A stretch of DNA of 64,000 bases from Christiangramia sp. OXR-203. Lineage in GTDB: Bacteria; Bacteroidota; Bacteroidia; Flavobacteriales; Flavobacteriaceae. The stretch is from assembly GCF_034372165.1 (NCBI RefSeq), contig NZ_CP139698.1, positions 620,001 to 684,000 of the forward strand, given 5' to 3'. The notes under the pieces were generated by a model. The model was not told the origin of the DNA and did no database searches. It saw only the letters and a list, made by a program, of their open reading frames with translations. This document shows positions 27,582 through 36,993 of this stretch, piece after piece (positions within the stretch are counted from its first letter, which is position 1; each line of letters opens with the position of its first letter). A program made the translations under genes and the position numbers.

Positions 27582-28187
27582 CTATTTATTATTCAACTGT
27601 TCATTGATACTTTCAATATAATCCAGTACTTCATCTTTTCCTAAACCTGCAGATGCTGAAGTAATAAAAAATTCCGGCATCTCTTCCCAGGTTTCCAGCA
27701 TTTCAGCCTTATAGTTAGCAATATGCTTGTCAAGAACCTTCGGTTTAAGCTTATCAGCTTTAGTGAAAATGATACAGAATGGGATCGCGTTTTCTCCCAT
27801 CCACTGCATAAACTCCATATCTATAGGTTGAGGGGAATGTCTTGAATCAATAAGAACAAATGCGCACACCATTTGTTTACGTTGCTCGAAATATGCGGTG
27901 ATGAATTTCTGAAATACTTTTTTAGTAGATTTTGAAACCTGCGCATAACCATATCCCGGTAGATCCACCAGGTGCCAGTTCTTATTGATCAAAAAATGAT
28001 TGATCAACTGGGTTTTTCCAGGTTTCGCTGAAGTTTTTGCCAGAGCCTTTCTGCCCGTAATCATATTGATAAGTGACGATTTTCCAACATTACTACGGCC
28101 AATGAATGCATATTCCGGCAGGGAGCTGTTTGGACAATGATCAACTTTGGAATTGCTTATAACGAATTCTGCAGTTTTGATCTTCAT
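27582..28187 (-). CDS. engB: Ribosome biogenesis GTP-binding protein YihA/YsxC
   Basis: 201-aa TrmE-Era-EngA-EngB-type GTPase needed for 50S assembly. G motifs: AFIGRSNVGKSSLINMI (G1), the switch AKPGKTQLINHF (G2), LVDLPGYGYAQVS (G3) and IIFTKADKLK (G4). Length is typical. It lies 12 bases after the alpha/beta hydrolase gene stop and directly abuts the lipoprotein gene. Confidence 0.95.
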   Translation of the reverse strand: MKIKTAEFVISNSKVDHCPNSSLPEYAFIGRSNVGKSSLINMITGRKALAKTSAKPGKTQLINHFLINKNWHLVDLPGYGYAQVSKSTKKVFQKFITAYFEQRKQMVCAFVLIDSRHSPQPIDMEFMQWMGENAIPFCIIFTKADKLKPKVLDKHIANYKAEMLETWEEMPEFFITSASAGLGKDEVLDYIESINEQLNNK

Positions 28188-28199
28188 AATAAAAGATTT

Positions 28200-28964
28200 T
28201 TAGATAGCTCTTTCTTTAAGCCATGCGTGAAGCACTTCATTGAATTCCTGGGGATGCTCCATCATAGCTGCATGGCCGCATTGATCGATCCAGTACAGAT
28301 CTGAATCTGGTAATAATCTCTGGAAATCCTCAGCAACTTCAGGAGGAGTGACAGTGTCATTTTTCCCCCAGATAATACAGGTAGGCGTTTTCATCTTTGG
28401 AAGATCTTTCGCCATATTGTGTCGAATTGCGCTCTTGGCAATAGCCAGTGTCTTTACAAGTTTATTTCGATCACTTACTGTTTCATATACTTCGTCCACG
28501 ATTTCCTTAGTTGCAACCTGAGGATCGTAAAAAACGGCTTCAGCTTTTTTCTTGATAAATTCGTAATCACCACGTCTTGGATAACTCTCGCCCATGGCGT
28601 TTTCATATAATCCAGAACTACCAGTGATAACCAGGGCTTCTACACTTTCAGGAAACATTTTAGTAGCCAGCAATGCGATATGACCTCCAAGGGAATTACC
28701 AAGCAGAATCACTTTTTGGTAGCCTTTATGGTCCAGAAATTCCTTTAGATATTTGGCGAACGTACCTACACTGGTCTTGAGAAGAGACATTGAATAAAGT
28801 GGTAATTCCGGGATTAACACCTTATAGCCATTTTCCGGAAAGTAACTTACAACTCCGTCAAAATTACTTAGGCCTCCCATAAGTCCGTGAAGAATAACAA
28901 TCGGGGTGCCTTCGCCTTTTTCTAGATATGTGAATTTCCCCTCCTGCCTTAAGTGATCTTTCAT
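28200..28964 (-). CDS. Alpha/beta hydrolase
   Basis: 254-aa alpha/beta-hydrolase fold protein without signal peptide. Oxyanion segment VILHGLMGGLSNFDG, nucleophile elbow LLGNSLGGHIA (Ser), catalytic Asp in WGKNDTVTPPEVAE and His in DQCGHAAMMEHPQEF form a complete triad. Substrate unknown; family members include esterases, C-C hydrolases and proline iminopeptidase-like enzymes. First gene of the minus-strand set with engB, with a clear -7 element upstream. Confidence 0.85.
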   Translation of the reverse strand: MKDHLRQEGKFTYLEKGEGTPIVILHGLMGGLSNFDGVVSYFPENGYKVLIPELPLYSMSLLKTSVGTFAKYLKEFLDHKGYQKVILLGNSLGGHIALLATKMFPESVEALVITGSSGLYENAMGESYPRRGDYEFIKKKAEAVFYDPQVATKEIVDEVYETVSDRNKLVKTLAIAKSAIRHNMAKDLPKMKTPTCIIWGKNDTVTPPEVAEDFQRLLPDSDLYWIDQCGHAAMMEHPQEFNEVLHAWLKERAI

Positions 28965-28989
28965 TGATAGCCTTTGCGGTTAGCAATCG

Positions 28990-28997
28990 CAAATATA
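28990..28997 (-). promoter_or_regulatory. -7 promoter element for the hydrolase-engB transcript
   Basis: TATATTTG on the minus strand, 25 bases before the hydrolase ATG. No clear TTG at the usual spacing. Confidence 0.4.
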
Positions 28998-29171
28998 GCG
29001 ATTTCGATACAAGTATAATCATTTTTGATTAACTGCAAACTCATTTCTGGTAAGTGGGAATATAAGATTTCAGCGAAAATTTAAACTTATTGCTCCACTT
29101 TTTCCCACGAATTTTCAAGAGTCTGAATAATAAGGAAATAGAGCTATTTCGTAGGTTTTCAATCACATACG

Positions 29172-29218
29172 GTGGTAAAACTTATCAACATTGTGGTAGA
29201 AAGTGGTAAAATGTGGTA
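29172..29218 (+). promoter_or_regulatory. Probable MraZ operator: repeated GTGGTA
   Basis: GTGGTA occurs at 29172, 29193, 29203 and 29213. The last three are spaced exactly 10 bases (one helical turn), and the first is 21 bases before the second, i.e. two turns. This mirrors the E. coli MraZ site (TGGGN repeats with five-base spacers) directly upstream of mraZ. The repeats run up to the -7 element and would cover -33. Confidence 0.7.
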
Positions 29219-29228
29219 TTATTTTCAA

Positions 29229-29236
29229 TATATTTG
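29229..29236 (+). promoter_or_regulatory. -7 promoter element of the dcw cluster
   Basis: TATATTTG, 18 bases before the mraZ GTG. The -33 position falls within the third GTGGTA repeat (TGG instead of TTG). Confidence 0.5.
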
Positions 29237-29252
29237 ACTTTATAAAGTCAAA
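29233..29252. repeat. Perfect 20-bp palindrome at the mraZ start
   Basis: TTTGACTTTA-TAAAGTCAAA is a perfect dyad overlapping the TTTG of the -7 element and ending two bases before the mraZ start codon. Confidence 0.8.
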
Positions 29253-29254
29253 GC

Positions 29255-29725
29255 GTGGTAAATCTCATTGGGACATACGAATGTAAAGTAGATGCTAAGG
29301 GCCGGTTAATGGTTCCTTCAGCATTGAAAAAGCAATTGTCTCCAATGTTGCAGGAAGGTTTCGTGATTAAAAGGTCAGTTTTTCAGCCTTGTCTGGAATT
29401 GTATCCTATGGAACAATGGAATATAATGATGGCGAAGATCAATAAACTGAACAGGTTTAAAAAGCAAAACAATGATTTTATAAGAAGGTTTACTGCCGGT
29501 GTTAAGACAGTGGAAGTGGACTCGAATGGTCGTCTCTTAATTCCGAAGGACCTAATGGGTTTCGCCGGTATTGAGAAGGAGATCGTCCTCTCGTCTGCGA
29601 TTAACATCGTAGAGATATGGGATAAAGATAAATATGAAAACGCCATTGAAGGTTCTTCAGATGATGACTTTGCAAGTCTTGCTGAAGATGTGATGGGTAA
29701 CGACGATCTTGATGGACTATCATAA
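29255..29725 (+). CDS. mraZ: Transcriptional regulator MraZ
   Basis: 156-aa AbrB-like protein with two SpoVT/MraZ repeats: LIGTYECKVDAKGRLMVPSA near the N-terminus and VEVDSNGRLLIPKDLMGFAG near residue 90 (DxxGR in both). In other bacteria it represses its own dcw operon by binding repeated boxes. The start is GTG 29255 and the codons GTG-GTA repeat the operator hexamer. It overlaps rsmH by 14 bases. First gene of the cluster. Confidence 0.93.
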   Translation: MVNLIGTYECKVDAKGRLMVPSALKKQLSPMLQEGFVIKRSVFQPCLELYPMEQWNIMMAKINKLNRFKKQNNDFIRRFTAGVKTVEVDSNGRLLIPKDLMGFAGIEKEIVLSSAINIVEIWDKDKYENAIEGSSDDDFASLAEDVMGNDDLDGLS

Positions 29726-30608
29726 TCCTGTTCTTTTGAAGGAATCTGTTGATGGCTTGAATATCCAGCCAGATGGAGTGTATGTAGATGTAACTTTTGG
29801 AGGTGGTGGTCATTCCAGGGAGATTCTAAGCAGGCTTGGACCTTCGGGGAAATTATATGCCTTCGACCAGGACAAGGACGCGTTGGAGAATAAGATAGAT
29901 GATGAGCGTTTTACACTTATTAATGAAAATTTCAGATTTCTGAAGAGATTTCTAAGATTCTATGGTGTTAAGGAAGTTGATGGAATTCTAGGTGATTTTG
30001 GTGTTTCCTCGCATCAGTTCAATGAAGCTGAAAGAGGGTTTTCAACCAGATTCGATGCCAGGCTGGATATGAGAATGAACCAGGGAGATAAGTTAAGTGC
30101 ATACGAAGTCATTAATGAATACGAAGAGGAGCAACTAAAGAAGTTATTCTATGCGTATGCAGATTTGAAAAACGCACCCAAACTTGCCCGTACCATCGTG
30201 GAAGAAAGAAAGAACGGAGCTATAGAAACCAGTGAGCAGCTAAAGGATCTATTGAAGCCGCATTTATTCCGCGGAAAGGAAAATAAGATACTGGCACAGA
30301 TCTATCAGGCAATTCGTATAGAAGTGAATCAGGAAATTGAAGTGCTCAAAGAATTTCTTCAGCAAACTGAAGAAGTGATCCGGAAAGACGGAAGGTTGAG
30401 TTTGATCTCTTACCACTCTCTTGAAGACAGGTTGGTGAAGCGATATATAAGGAGTGGACTGTTTGAGGGAGAACCAGAGAAAGACATGTATGGCAATATA
30501 GATGTTCCGTTCAGAAAAACCAGCGGACTCATCATTCCATCGAGAGATGAAATAAAACAAAATAACAGGGCGAGAAGTGCTAAATTAAGAGTGGCGCGTA
30601 AGCTTTAA
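29712..30608 (+). CDS. rsmH: 16S rRNA (cytosine1402-N4)-methyltransferase
   Basis: 298-aa SAM-dependent methyltransferase (also MraW). It starts YHNPVLLKESVDGL, with the SAM motif YVDVTFGGGGHSREIL, the DGILGDFGVSSHQFNEAERG block, and the C-terminal SLISYHSLEDRLVKRYI. ATG 29712 lies inside the mraZ 3' end, giving coupled translation. It is six bases upstream of ftsL. Confidence 0.95.
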   Translation: MDYHNPVLLKESVDGLNIQPDGVYVDVTFGGGGHSREILSRLGPSGKLYAFDQDKDALENKIDDERFTLINENFRFLKRFLRFYGVKEVDGILGDFGVSSHQFNEAERGFSTRFDARLDMRMNQGDKLSAYEVINEYEEEQLKKLFYAYADLKNAPKLARTIVEERKNGAIETSEQLKDLLKPHLFRGKENKILAQIYQAIRIEVNQEIEVLKEFLQQTEEVIRKDGRLSLISYHSLEDRLVKRYIRSGLFEGEPEKDMYGNIDVPFRKTSGLIIPSRDEIKQNNRARSAKLRVARKL

Positions 30609-30613
30609 GAATT

Positions 30614-30931
30614 ATGAAGAAAGGGTTTTACAATATACTTAAGGCTAATTTTCTTATTAGCGAAGATGCTGTAAAAAACTGGCGGTTCATCGTTTACTGT
30701 ACCGTTCTGGCAATTATCATGATCGCCAGTTCTCACAATGCAGAAAAGAAGGTGCACCAGATCGCAAGATTGAGCACAGAAGTCAAGGAGTTGAGAAGTG
30801 AGCATATTGAACGAAGATCAGATCTAATGAAGATCAAAATGGAATCCACTATCACCGAATCTATGTCGGGTAAAGGTATTGGGCCGTCTGATACGCCACC
30901 GAACAAAATTAGAGTCATCATAAAAGAATAA
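30614..30931 (+). CDS. ftsL: Cell division protein FtsL-like
   Basis: 105 aa with one membrane helix (about residues 25-42, IVYCTVLAIIMIAS), a short cytoplasmic N-terminus and a helical, leucine-zipper-like periplasmic part (IARLSTEVKELRSEHIERRS). Sequence conservation in FtsL is low, so identity rests on topology, size and position between rsmH and ftsI, where FtsL lies in most bacteria. It would pair with an FtsB/DivIC partner. Confidence 0.8.
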   Translation: MKKGFYNILKANFLISEDAVKNWRFIVYCTVLAIIMIASSHNAEKKVHQIARLSTEVKELRSEHIERRSDLMKIKMESTITESMSGKGIGPSDTPPNKIRVIIKE

Positions 30932-30938
30932 ACCTTAA

Positions 30939-32930
30939 ATGGCAACAACAGAAAAAAGCATCCTGAATCGTATGTATTTCGTGGCCGGCTGCCTGTTCCT
31001 CTTCGCAATTGCGGTAGGGGTGAAATTGCTAAATATTCAGTTTGTTCATGGTGAACATTACAAAAGTCTTGCGGAAGAGCGCACTCTAAGAAATTTCAAA
31101 ATTCCTGCGAATCGTGGGAATCTTTATGATTCTAATGGAAATCTACTGGCTACTTCAGTTCCCAAATATGACATTCGATTTGATGCTGTAACTGTTTCAG
31201 ACAAAAATTTTGAAGAGAACATAGGAGAGTTGTCCGCTAAACTTTCCAAAATGCTAGGACGTTCTGCTTCTTATTATTCCCAGAAATTAAGAACAGCGCG
31301 CGCAAACAAGCAGCGCTACGTATTGATCGCTAAGAATCTTGGATATTCAGAATACATGAAGATCAAGAGTTTCCCCATGTTCAATCTCGGTGCTTTCAAA
31401 GGTGGAATGATCACGGAACAAACCACGGTTAGAGAGCATCCACTTGGTAAAATGGGGGAACGAACCGTAGGCTATGAGCGTAGAGATGAGAATGGATATT
31501 TTACTCGCGTTGGTCTGGAAGGCGCATTTAGTAACTACCTGCGAGGAACAGATGGTCGTCGTTTAAAGCAGAAGATCGCCAAAGGACAATGGAAACCTAT
31601 TAGTGATAATAACGAAATGGAGCCAAAAGATGGTTATGATGTTATTTCTACCATCGATGTAAATATTCAGGATATCGCGCATCATTCACTATTACGACAA
31701 TTAGAATATTTTGAAGCAGATCATGGAACTGTAGTGGTTATGGAAACCGCAACTGGTGAGATCAAAGCAATGTCAAATCTGGGACGTACAGACGACGGTA
31801 CTTATTTCGAAAAAAGAAATTACGCAGTTTACGAGGCCCACGAACCTGGATCTACTTTTAAATTAATGGCGATGGTGGCTGCACTCGAGGATGAGGTAGT
31901 GGATACCAGCCAGGTTATTGATACAGAAAAAGGTGTGGTGCGGTTTTACGGTCGCCCTGTACGTGATTCACATCATGGTGGTTATGGTGAAATTTCGGTT
32001 GCGAAGGCATTTGAATTGTCTTCGAACACCGCATTTACCAAAATGATCACTGAAGGCTATAAAAATGATCCGTCGAAATTTGTGGACAGATTATACGACA
32101 TGGGTCTCAATGATAAGATTGGTCTTGAAATTAAAGGTGAGGGCTCTCCCCGAATTCCTCACCCTCAGGACAAATCATGGAATGGCTTAAGCTTGCCCTG
32201 GATGGCATTTGGTTATGGGGTGGCAATTACGCCTTTGCAAACGCTAACTTTTTACAACGCGATCGCAAATGATGGTGAAATGATAAAGCCGCGATTTATT
32301 AAGGCGGTGAAAGATCGAGACAAGTCTATTATAACTATGGATAAGCAGGTGATGAACCCATCTATCTGTTCTCCAGAAACTGCTGCCAAGGTTCGTGAGA
32401 TGATGAAGAATACGGTTGAGCGCGGCACAGCTGCCAATATCTATACTGAAAACTTTTCGATGGCTGGTAAGACAGGAACATGTCAGACTGAATACTGGAT
32501 AGAGCCTGGTAGATATATAGCTTCTTTCGCCGGATATTTTCCTGCGGAAGATCCTAAATACTCATGTATCGTAGTGATTCATAAGCCAAACAGAAGAAAA
32601 GGATATTACGGAAATATCGTAGCGGCACCGGTTTTTAAAGATATCGCCAGGAAGATTTATACCGATACACCAGTGATGGATGAGCTCGAAAATCTTGATT
32701 TTGAAGACGAGGATATTCAAGCCGACTTTGACACTTACTACGCAAGCATACAGGATGAAAAAATGCTGATGCCAGATGTTACCGGAATGCCGGCAATGGA
32801 TGCGATCTCCATCCTGGAGAATCTTGGAATACAGGTTCGATTAAATGGAAAGGGTGTAGTGAAAAGACAGTCTGTTTCAGCAGGAAAAAAAATAGATAAT
32901 AACGCCATCGTAAATCTTGAATTGAGTTAA
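30939..32930 (+). CDS. ftsI: Septal peptidoglycan transpeptidase, PBP3-type with PASTA domain
   Basis: 663-aa class B penicillin-binding protein: one N-terminal membrane helix (about 12-30), dimerisation domain with RGNLYDSNGNLLATS, then transpeptidase motifs SxxK (GSTFK, Ser305), SxN (SSN, 361-363) and KTGT (Lys511). Residues about 605-663 form a C-terminal PASTA domain (LMPDVTGMPAMDAISILENL), more common in Gram-positive PBPs but usual in this phylum. It acts with FtsW at the septum. It shares one base with murE (TAATG). Confidence 0.95.
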   Translation: MATTEKSILNRMYFVAGCLFLFAIAVGVKLLNIQFVHGEHYKSLAEERTLRNFKIPANRGNLYDSNGNLLATSVPKYDIRFDAVTVSDKNFEENIGELSAKLSKMLGRSASYYSQKLRTARANKQRYVLIAKNLGYSEYMKIKSFPMFNLGAFKGGMITEQTTVREHPLGKMGERTVGYERRDENGYFTRVGLEGAFSNYLRGTDGRRLKQKIAKGQWKPISDNNEMEPKDGYDVISTIDVNIQDIAHHSLLRQLEYFEADHGTVVVMETATGEIKAMSNLGRTDDGTYFEKRNYAVYEAHEPGSTFKLMAMVAALEDEVVDTSQVIDTEKGVVRFYGRPVRDSHHGGYGEISVAKAFELSSNTAFTKMITEGYKNDPSKFVDRLYDMGLNDKIGLEIKGEGSPRIPHPQDKSWNGLSLPWMAFGYGVAITPLQTLTFYNAIANDGEMIKPRFIKAVKDRDKSIITMDKQVMNPSICSPETAAKVREMMKNTVERGTAANIYTENFSMAGKTGTCQTEYWIEPGRYIASFAGYFPAEDPKYSCIVVIHKPNRRKGYYGNIVAAPVFKDIARKIYTDTPVMDELENLDFEDEDIQADFDTYYASIQDEKMLMPDVTGMPAMDAISILENLGIQVRLNGKGVVKRQSVSAGKKIDNNAIVNLELS

Positions 32931-34396
32931 TGCAGGTTTTAAAAGACATACTCTATAAGGTGAATATTAAGTCGGTTTCCGGAGATACCGGGGTGACCAT
33001 TCGTGATATTCATTTTGATTCCAGAAAAGTTTCTCTAAATGATGTTTTCATCGCGATTCGAGGAAGCTTAAGTGATGGTCATGACTTTATCAAAAATGCT
33101 GAAAATCAGGGTGCACTTGCTATTGTATGTGAGGAGCTTCCGAAGGAAAAAGTAAATGGCGTTACTTATATTGAAGTAGCAGACTCCAAGAGAGCGCTGG
33201 CGTATATTTCAGCTAATTATTACGAGAATCCTTCCGAAAATTTAAAATTAGTTGGAGTTACGGGTACCAATGGGAAAACAACCATTGCGACTTTGCTATA
33301 TGACCTGTTTACCAAGGCTGGATTTAAATGCGGATTACTTTCTACCGTGAAGATCATGGTTGGAGATGAAGAACGTACTGCCATTCGAACGACTCCAGAT
33401 TCCATAAGTATCAATTCTCACCTAAGCGATATGAACGATGCCGGTGTAGAATTTTGCTTTATGGAAGTGAGTTCACATGGAATTGATCAGCATCGTACGA
33501 CTGCTCTTAAATTTAAAGGCGGAATTTTCACGAATCTCTCGCACGATCATCTTGACTATCACAAAAACTTTGCAGAATACCGTGATGTGAAAAAGAGGTT
33601 TTTTGATGAATTGCCAGCTTCAGCTTTTGCACTTACCAATATCGATGATAAGAATGGTGATATAATGCTTCAGAATACAAAAGCGAAGAAATACAGTTAC
33701 GCTTTAAAATCCTATGCAGATTACCAGGCTCAGATCCTTGAAAATAACTTTACAGGGTTGCTTCTGAAGGTAAGAGATCAGGAATTATGGTCCAGACTGA
33801 TAGGTACTTTCAACGCTTACAATGTACTTGCGATTTATGCTACTGCGGAATTATTAGGCTTAAAAACTCTGGAAACACTTCGAATTATAAGCGAATTGAG
33901 TTCTGTTAGTGGAAGGTTTCAGTATATAATTTCAGAAAAAGAAAAGGTAACAGCAATTGTTGACTACGCACATACCCCCGATGCATTGAAGAATGTATTG
34001 GAGACCATCAACAGTATTCGTACAAAAAATGAGAATTTGATCACGGTGGTAGGCTGTGGTGGTGATAGAGACAATACGAAGAGACCAAAAATGGGACATA
34101 TTGCGTCTGCTTTAAGTACCAAAGTGATCTTTACCAGCGATAATCCAAGAACCGAAGATCCGGATAAGATCATCGAGGATGTGGAAGCAGGAGTAGAGCC
34201 ACAGAACTTCAAAAAGATAATGAGTGTAACCAACCGAAAACAGGCAATTAGAACTGCCTGCCAAATGGCTACAAACAACGATATTATATTAATTGCCGGG
34301 AAAGGTCATGAGACCTACCAGGAGGTAAACGGAGAACGATTTGATTTTGATGACCTCAAAATTGTAAAGGAATTTCTAAAAACTCTGGATAAATAA
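32930..34396 (+). CDS. murE: UDP-MurNAc-tripeptide synthetase MurE
   Basis: 488-aa Mur ligase adding the third stem residue. The ATP loop is [20 protein letters not shown]; the C-terminal domain has [17 protein letters not shown] and the DNPR motif [12 protein letters not shown], which is the mark of meso-diaminopimelate-adding enzymes rather than lysine-adding ones. It starts and ends with one-base TAATG overlaps with ftsI and mraY, suggesting translational coupling along the operon. Confidence 0.95.
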   Translation: MQVLKDILYKVNIKSVSGDTGVTIRDIHFDSRKVSLNDVFIAIRGSLSDGHDFIKNAENQGALAIVCEELPKEKVNGVTYIEVADSKRALAYISANYYENPSENLKLVGVTGTNGKTTIATLLYDLFTKAGFKCGLLSTVKIMVGDEERTAIRTTPDSISINSHLSDMNDAGVEFCFMEVSSHGIDQHRTTALKFKGGIFTNLSHDHLDYHKNFAEYRDVKKRFFDELPASAFALTNIDDKNGDIMLQNTKAKKYSYALKSYADYQAQILENNFTGLLLKVRDQELWSRLIGTFNAYNVLAIYATAELLGLKTLETLRIISELSSVSGRFQYIISEKEKVTAIVDYAHTPDALKNVLETINSIRTKNENLITVVGCGGDRDNTKRPKMGHIASALSTKVIFTSDNPRTEDPDKIIEDVEAGVEPQNFKKIMSVTNRKQAIRTACQMATNNDIILIAGKGHETYQEVNGERFDFDDLKIVKEFLKTLDK

Positions 34397-35628
34397 TGCT
34401 GTATTACCTGTTTAAATTTTTAGAAGATAGATATCAGCTGCCAGGAGCACAGTTATTTGAGTTCCTGTCATTCAGGTCTGCAATGGCGATCATATTATCG
34501 CTGGGAATTTCTACGATCTATGGTAAACATATTATCAATTACCTGAGAGCTAAACAAATAGGTGAAAGCGTTAGAGATCTTGGGTTAAAAGGTCAGACGG
34601 AAAAGGCAGGTACACCAACCATGGGGGGTGTGATCATTATAGTTGCGACGCTAATCCCTGTTTTATTGTTCGCCAAGCTGGAAAATATTTATGTCATTCT
34701 GTTGATCATTACCACACTTTGGATGGGTGCGATTGGTTTCCTGGATGATTATATCAAGACATTTAAGAAAGATAAAGAAGGATTAAAGGGCATTTTTAAA
34801 GTGATAGGCCAGATTGGACTTGGTCTTATCGTAGGATGTACCATGTATTTTCATCCACAGATAACTACAAAGGAAGTAATGACCGAAACCAATCCTACTG
34901 AAAATGTGATTGCCAGAGCTGAGGTTGTGGATATGGGGCCGGAAGTAAAGGATACCAGTACAACTATTCCGTTTGTTAAGGACAACGAATTTGAATACTC
35001 CAGTTTAATAAGCTGGATAGATGCAGACCTTGTAAACTATGCGTGGCTGATATTTATTCCTATCGTGATCTTTATAGTAACTGCAGTTTCTAATGGAGCG
35101 AATCTAACCGATGGTATCGATGGACTTGCCGCTGGATCATCGGCTATTATAGTGCTAACACTAGGGATCTTTGCCTGGGTTTCGGGTAACATCATATTTT
35201 CAGATTACTTGAATATAATGTACATCCCACGATCTGGTGAGATGACCATTTTTATAACGGCTTTTGCCGGTGCTTTAGTCGGTTTTCTTTGGTATAACAC
35301 CTATCCAGCCCAGGTTTTTATGGGAGATACTGGAAGTTTGACCATTGGTGGAATTATCGCAGTACTTGCGATCGCCACAAGAAAGGAATTGCTGATACCA
35401 TTACTCTGTGGAATTTTCCTGGTGGAAAATCTTTCAGTAGTACTACAGGTAGGCTGGTTCAAATGGACTAAGAGAAAATTTGGTGAAGGAAGAAGGATTT
35501 TTTTGATGTCACCTCTTCATCATCATTATCAGAAAAAAGGTAGACATGAAAGTAAGATCGTAGTAAGATTCTGGATTATCGGAATTTTCCTGGCGATACT
35601 TACCATCGTCACCTTAAAAGTACGCTAG
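34396..35628 (+). CDS. mraY: Phospho-N-acetylmuramoyl-pentapeptide transferase
   Basis: 410-aa integral membrane enzyme making lipid I on undecaprenyl phosphate. Motifs: [60 protein letters not shown] and the His-rich [11 protein letters not shown]. It is about 50 residues longer than E. coli MraY because of an inserted hydrophilic stretch at residues about 155-205 between helices ([14 protein letters not shown] through [10 protein letters not shown]), a lineage feature. It is one base upstream of murD. Confidence 0.95.
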   Translation: MLYYLFKFLEDRYQLPGAQLFEFLSFRSAMAIILSLGISTIYGKHIINYLRAKQIGESVRDLGLKGQTEKAGTPTMGGVIIIVATLIPVLLFAKLENIYVILLIITTLWMGAIGFLDDYIKTFKKDKEGLKGIFKVIGQIGLGLIVGCTMYFHPQITTKEVMTETNPTENVIARAEVVDMGPEVKDTSTTIPFVKDNEFEYSSLISWIDADLVNYAWLIFIPIVIFIVTAVSNGANLTDGIDGLAAGSSAIIVLTLGIFAWVSGNIIFSDYLNIMYIPRSGEMTIFITAFAGALVGFLWYNTYPAQVFMGDTGSLTIGGIIAVLAIATRKELLIPLLCGIFLVENLSVVLQVGWFKWTKRKFGEGRRIFLMSPLHHHYQKKGRHESKIVVRFWIIGIFLAILTIVTLKVR

Positions 35629-35629
35629 G

Positions 35630-36964
35630 ATGGAAAGACTGGTCATATTAGGAGGTGGAGAAAGTGGAGTTGGTACGGCAATTCTCGGGAAAGAGAAGGG
35701 CTACGAGGTTTTTCTTTCAGATAAAGGAAGGATCAAGGATAAGTACCGTGATGTTCTTACAAAACTGGAAATAGATTGGGAAGATGAGAAACATACAGAA
35801 GAAAAGATTCTGAATGCAAACGTGGTGATGAAAAGCCCTGGTATTCCAGAAACTGCTGCACTTGTTGTAAAACTTCGGAAGAATGATATTCCTGTTATAT
35901 CAGAAATTGAATTCGCTTCCTGGTTTTCTGAAACTCCCGTGATCGGGATTACAGGAAGCAACGGTAAAACAACAGTGACCAACCTGATTCAACATTTACT
36001 GAAGAGTGGCGAGGTAAATTCAGGAATGGGTGGAAATATTGGAAACAGCTATGCGAAAATGGTTGCTGAAGACGAGCATGATTGGTTCGTTCTTGAATTA
36101 TCCAGTTTTCAGCTGGATGGAATCGAGGATTTCAAACCGCATATTGCCATTTTAACCAACATTACGCCAGATCATTTAGATCGCTATGATTACAAATTTG
36201 AAAATTATATAGAATCAAAATTCAGAATAACAAAGAATCAAACAGCCGAAGATTATTTCATCTACGATGCAGATGATCCAGTGATCACAGAATGGCTTGA
36301 GAAAAATCCTGTGAAAGCACAAAAGTTGCCATTTTCAATGGAAAAGAAACTTGAAAACGGCGCTTTCTTAGAAGATACAAACATTGTTATAAAAATAAAT
36401 AATACCGAGTTTACTATGTCAACATCAGATATATCCCTACAGGGCAAGCACAACACCAAGAATGCAATGGCTGCGGCCACCGTTTCTCAGTTGCTTAGAA
36501 TTAGAAAGCAAACCATTAGAGACAGCATGGCTAATTTTCAGGGTGTGGAACATCGTCTTGAAAAGGTGCTAAAGATCAACAATGTGATGTATATCAACGA
36601 TTCCAAAGCGACCAATGTAAATGCCACTTATTATGCATTGGAAAGTATGGAATCTGAAACTGTATGGATCCTTGGCGGTGTGGATAAAGGCAATGTTTAT
36701 GATGATCTACTTCCTTTAGTGAACGAAAAAGTGAAGGCGATCATTTGCTTAGGAGTTGACAATGAGAAAATCAAAAGAGCTTTTGGAAACATCGTGGAAA
36801 ACCTGGTAGAAACCGGATCTATGGATGAGGCAGTTAAAATGGCTTACAGATTAGCAGATAAAGGTGATAATGTGTTGTTGTCTCCGGCATGTGCGAGTTT
36901 CGATCTATTCGAAAATTATGAGGATAGAGGTAGACAGTTTAAGAATGCCGTGCGTAATCTATAA
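35630..36964 (+). CDS. murD: UDP-MurNAc-L-alanine:D-glutamate ligase
   Basis: 444-aa Mur ligase adding D-Glu. N-terminal Rossmann segment LVILGGGESGVGTAIL, ATP loop IGITGSNGKTTVTNLIQHLL, central LELSSFQLDGIEDFKPHIA, and C-terminal YINDSKATNVNATYYALES with WILGGVDKGN and LLSPACASFDLFENYEDRG. It begins one base after mraY and is followed by a 29-base gap to ftsW. Confidence 0.95.
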   Translation: MERLVILGGGESGVGTAILGKEKGYEVFLSDKGRIKDKYRDVLTKLEIDWEDEKHTEEKILNANVVMKSPGIPETAALVVKLRKNDIPVISEIEFASWFSETPVIGITGSNGKTTVTNLIQHLLKSGEVNSGMGGNIGNSYAKMVAEDEHDWFVLELSSFQLDGIEDFKPHIAILTNITPDHLDRYDYKFENYIESKFRITKNQTAEDYFIYDADDPVITEWLEKNPVKAQKLPFSMEKKLENGAFLEDTNIVIKINNTEFTMSTSDISLQGKHNTKNAMAAATVSQLLRIRKQTIRDSMANFQGVEHRLEKVLKINNVMYINDSKATNVNATYYALESMESETVWILGGVDKGNVYDDLLPLVNEKVKAIICLGVDNEKIKRAFGNIVENLVETGSMDEAVKMAYRLADKGDNVLLSPACASFDLFENYEDRGRQFKNAVRNL

Positions 36965-36993
36965 GAACTAATAAAATTATTGAATAGCGTATA

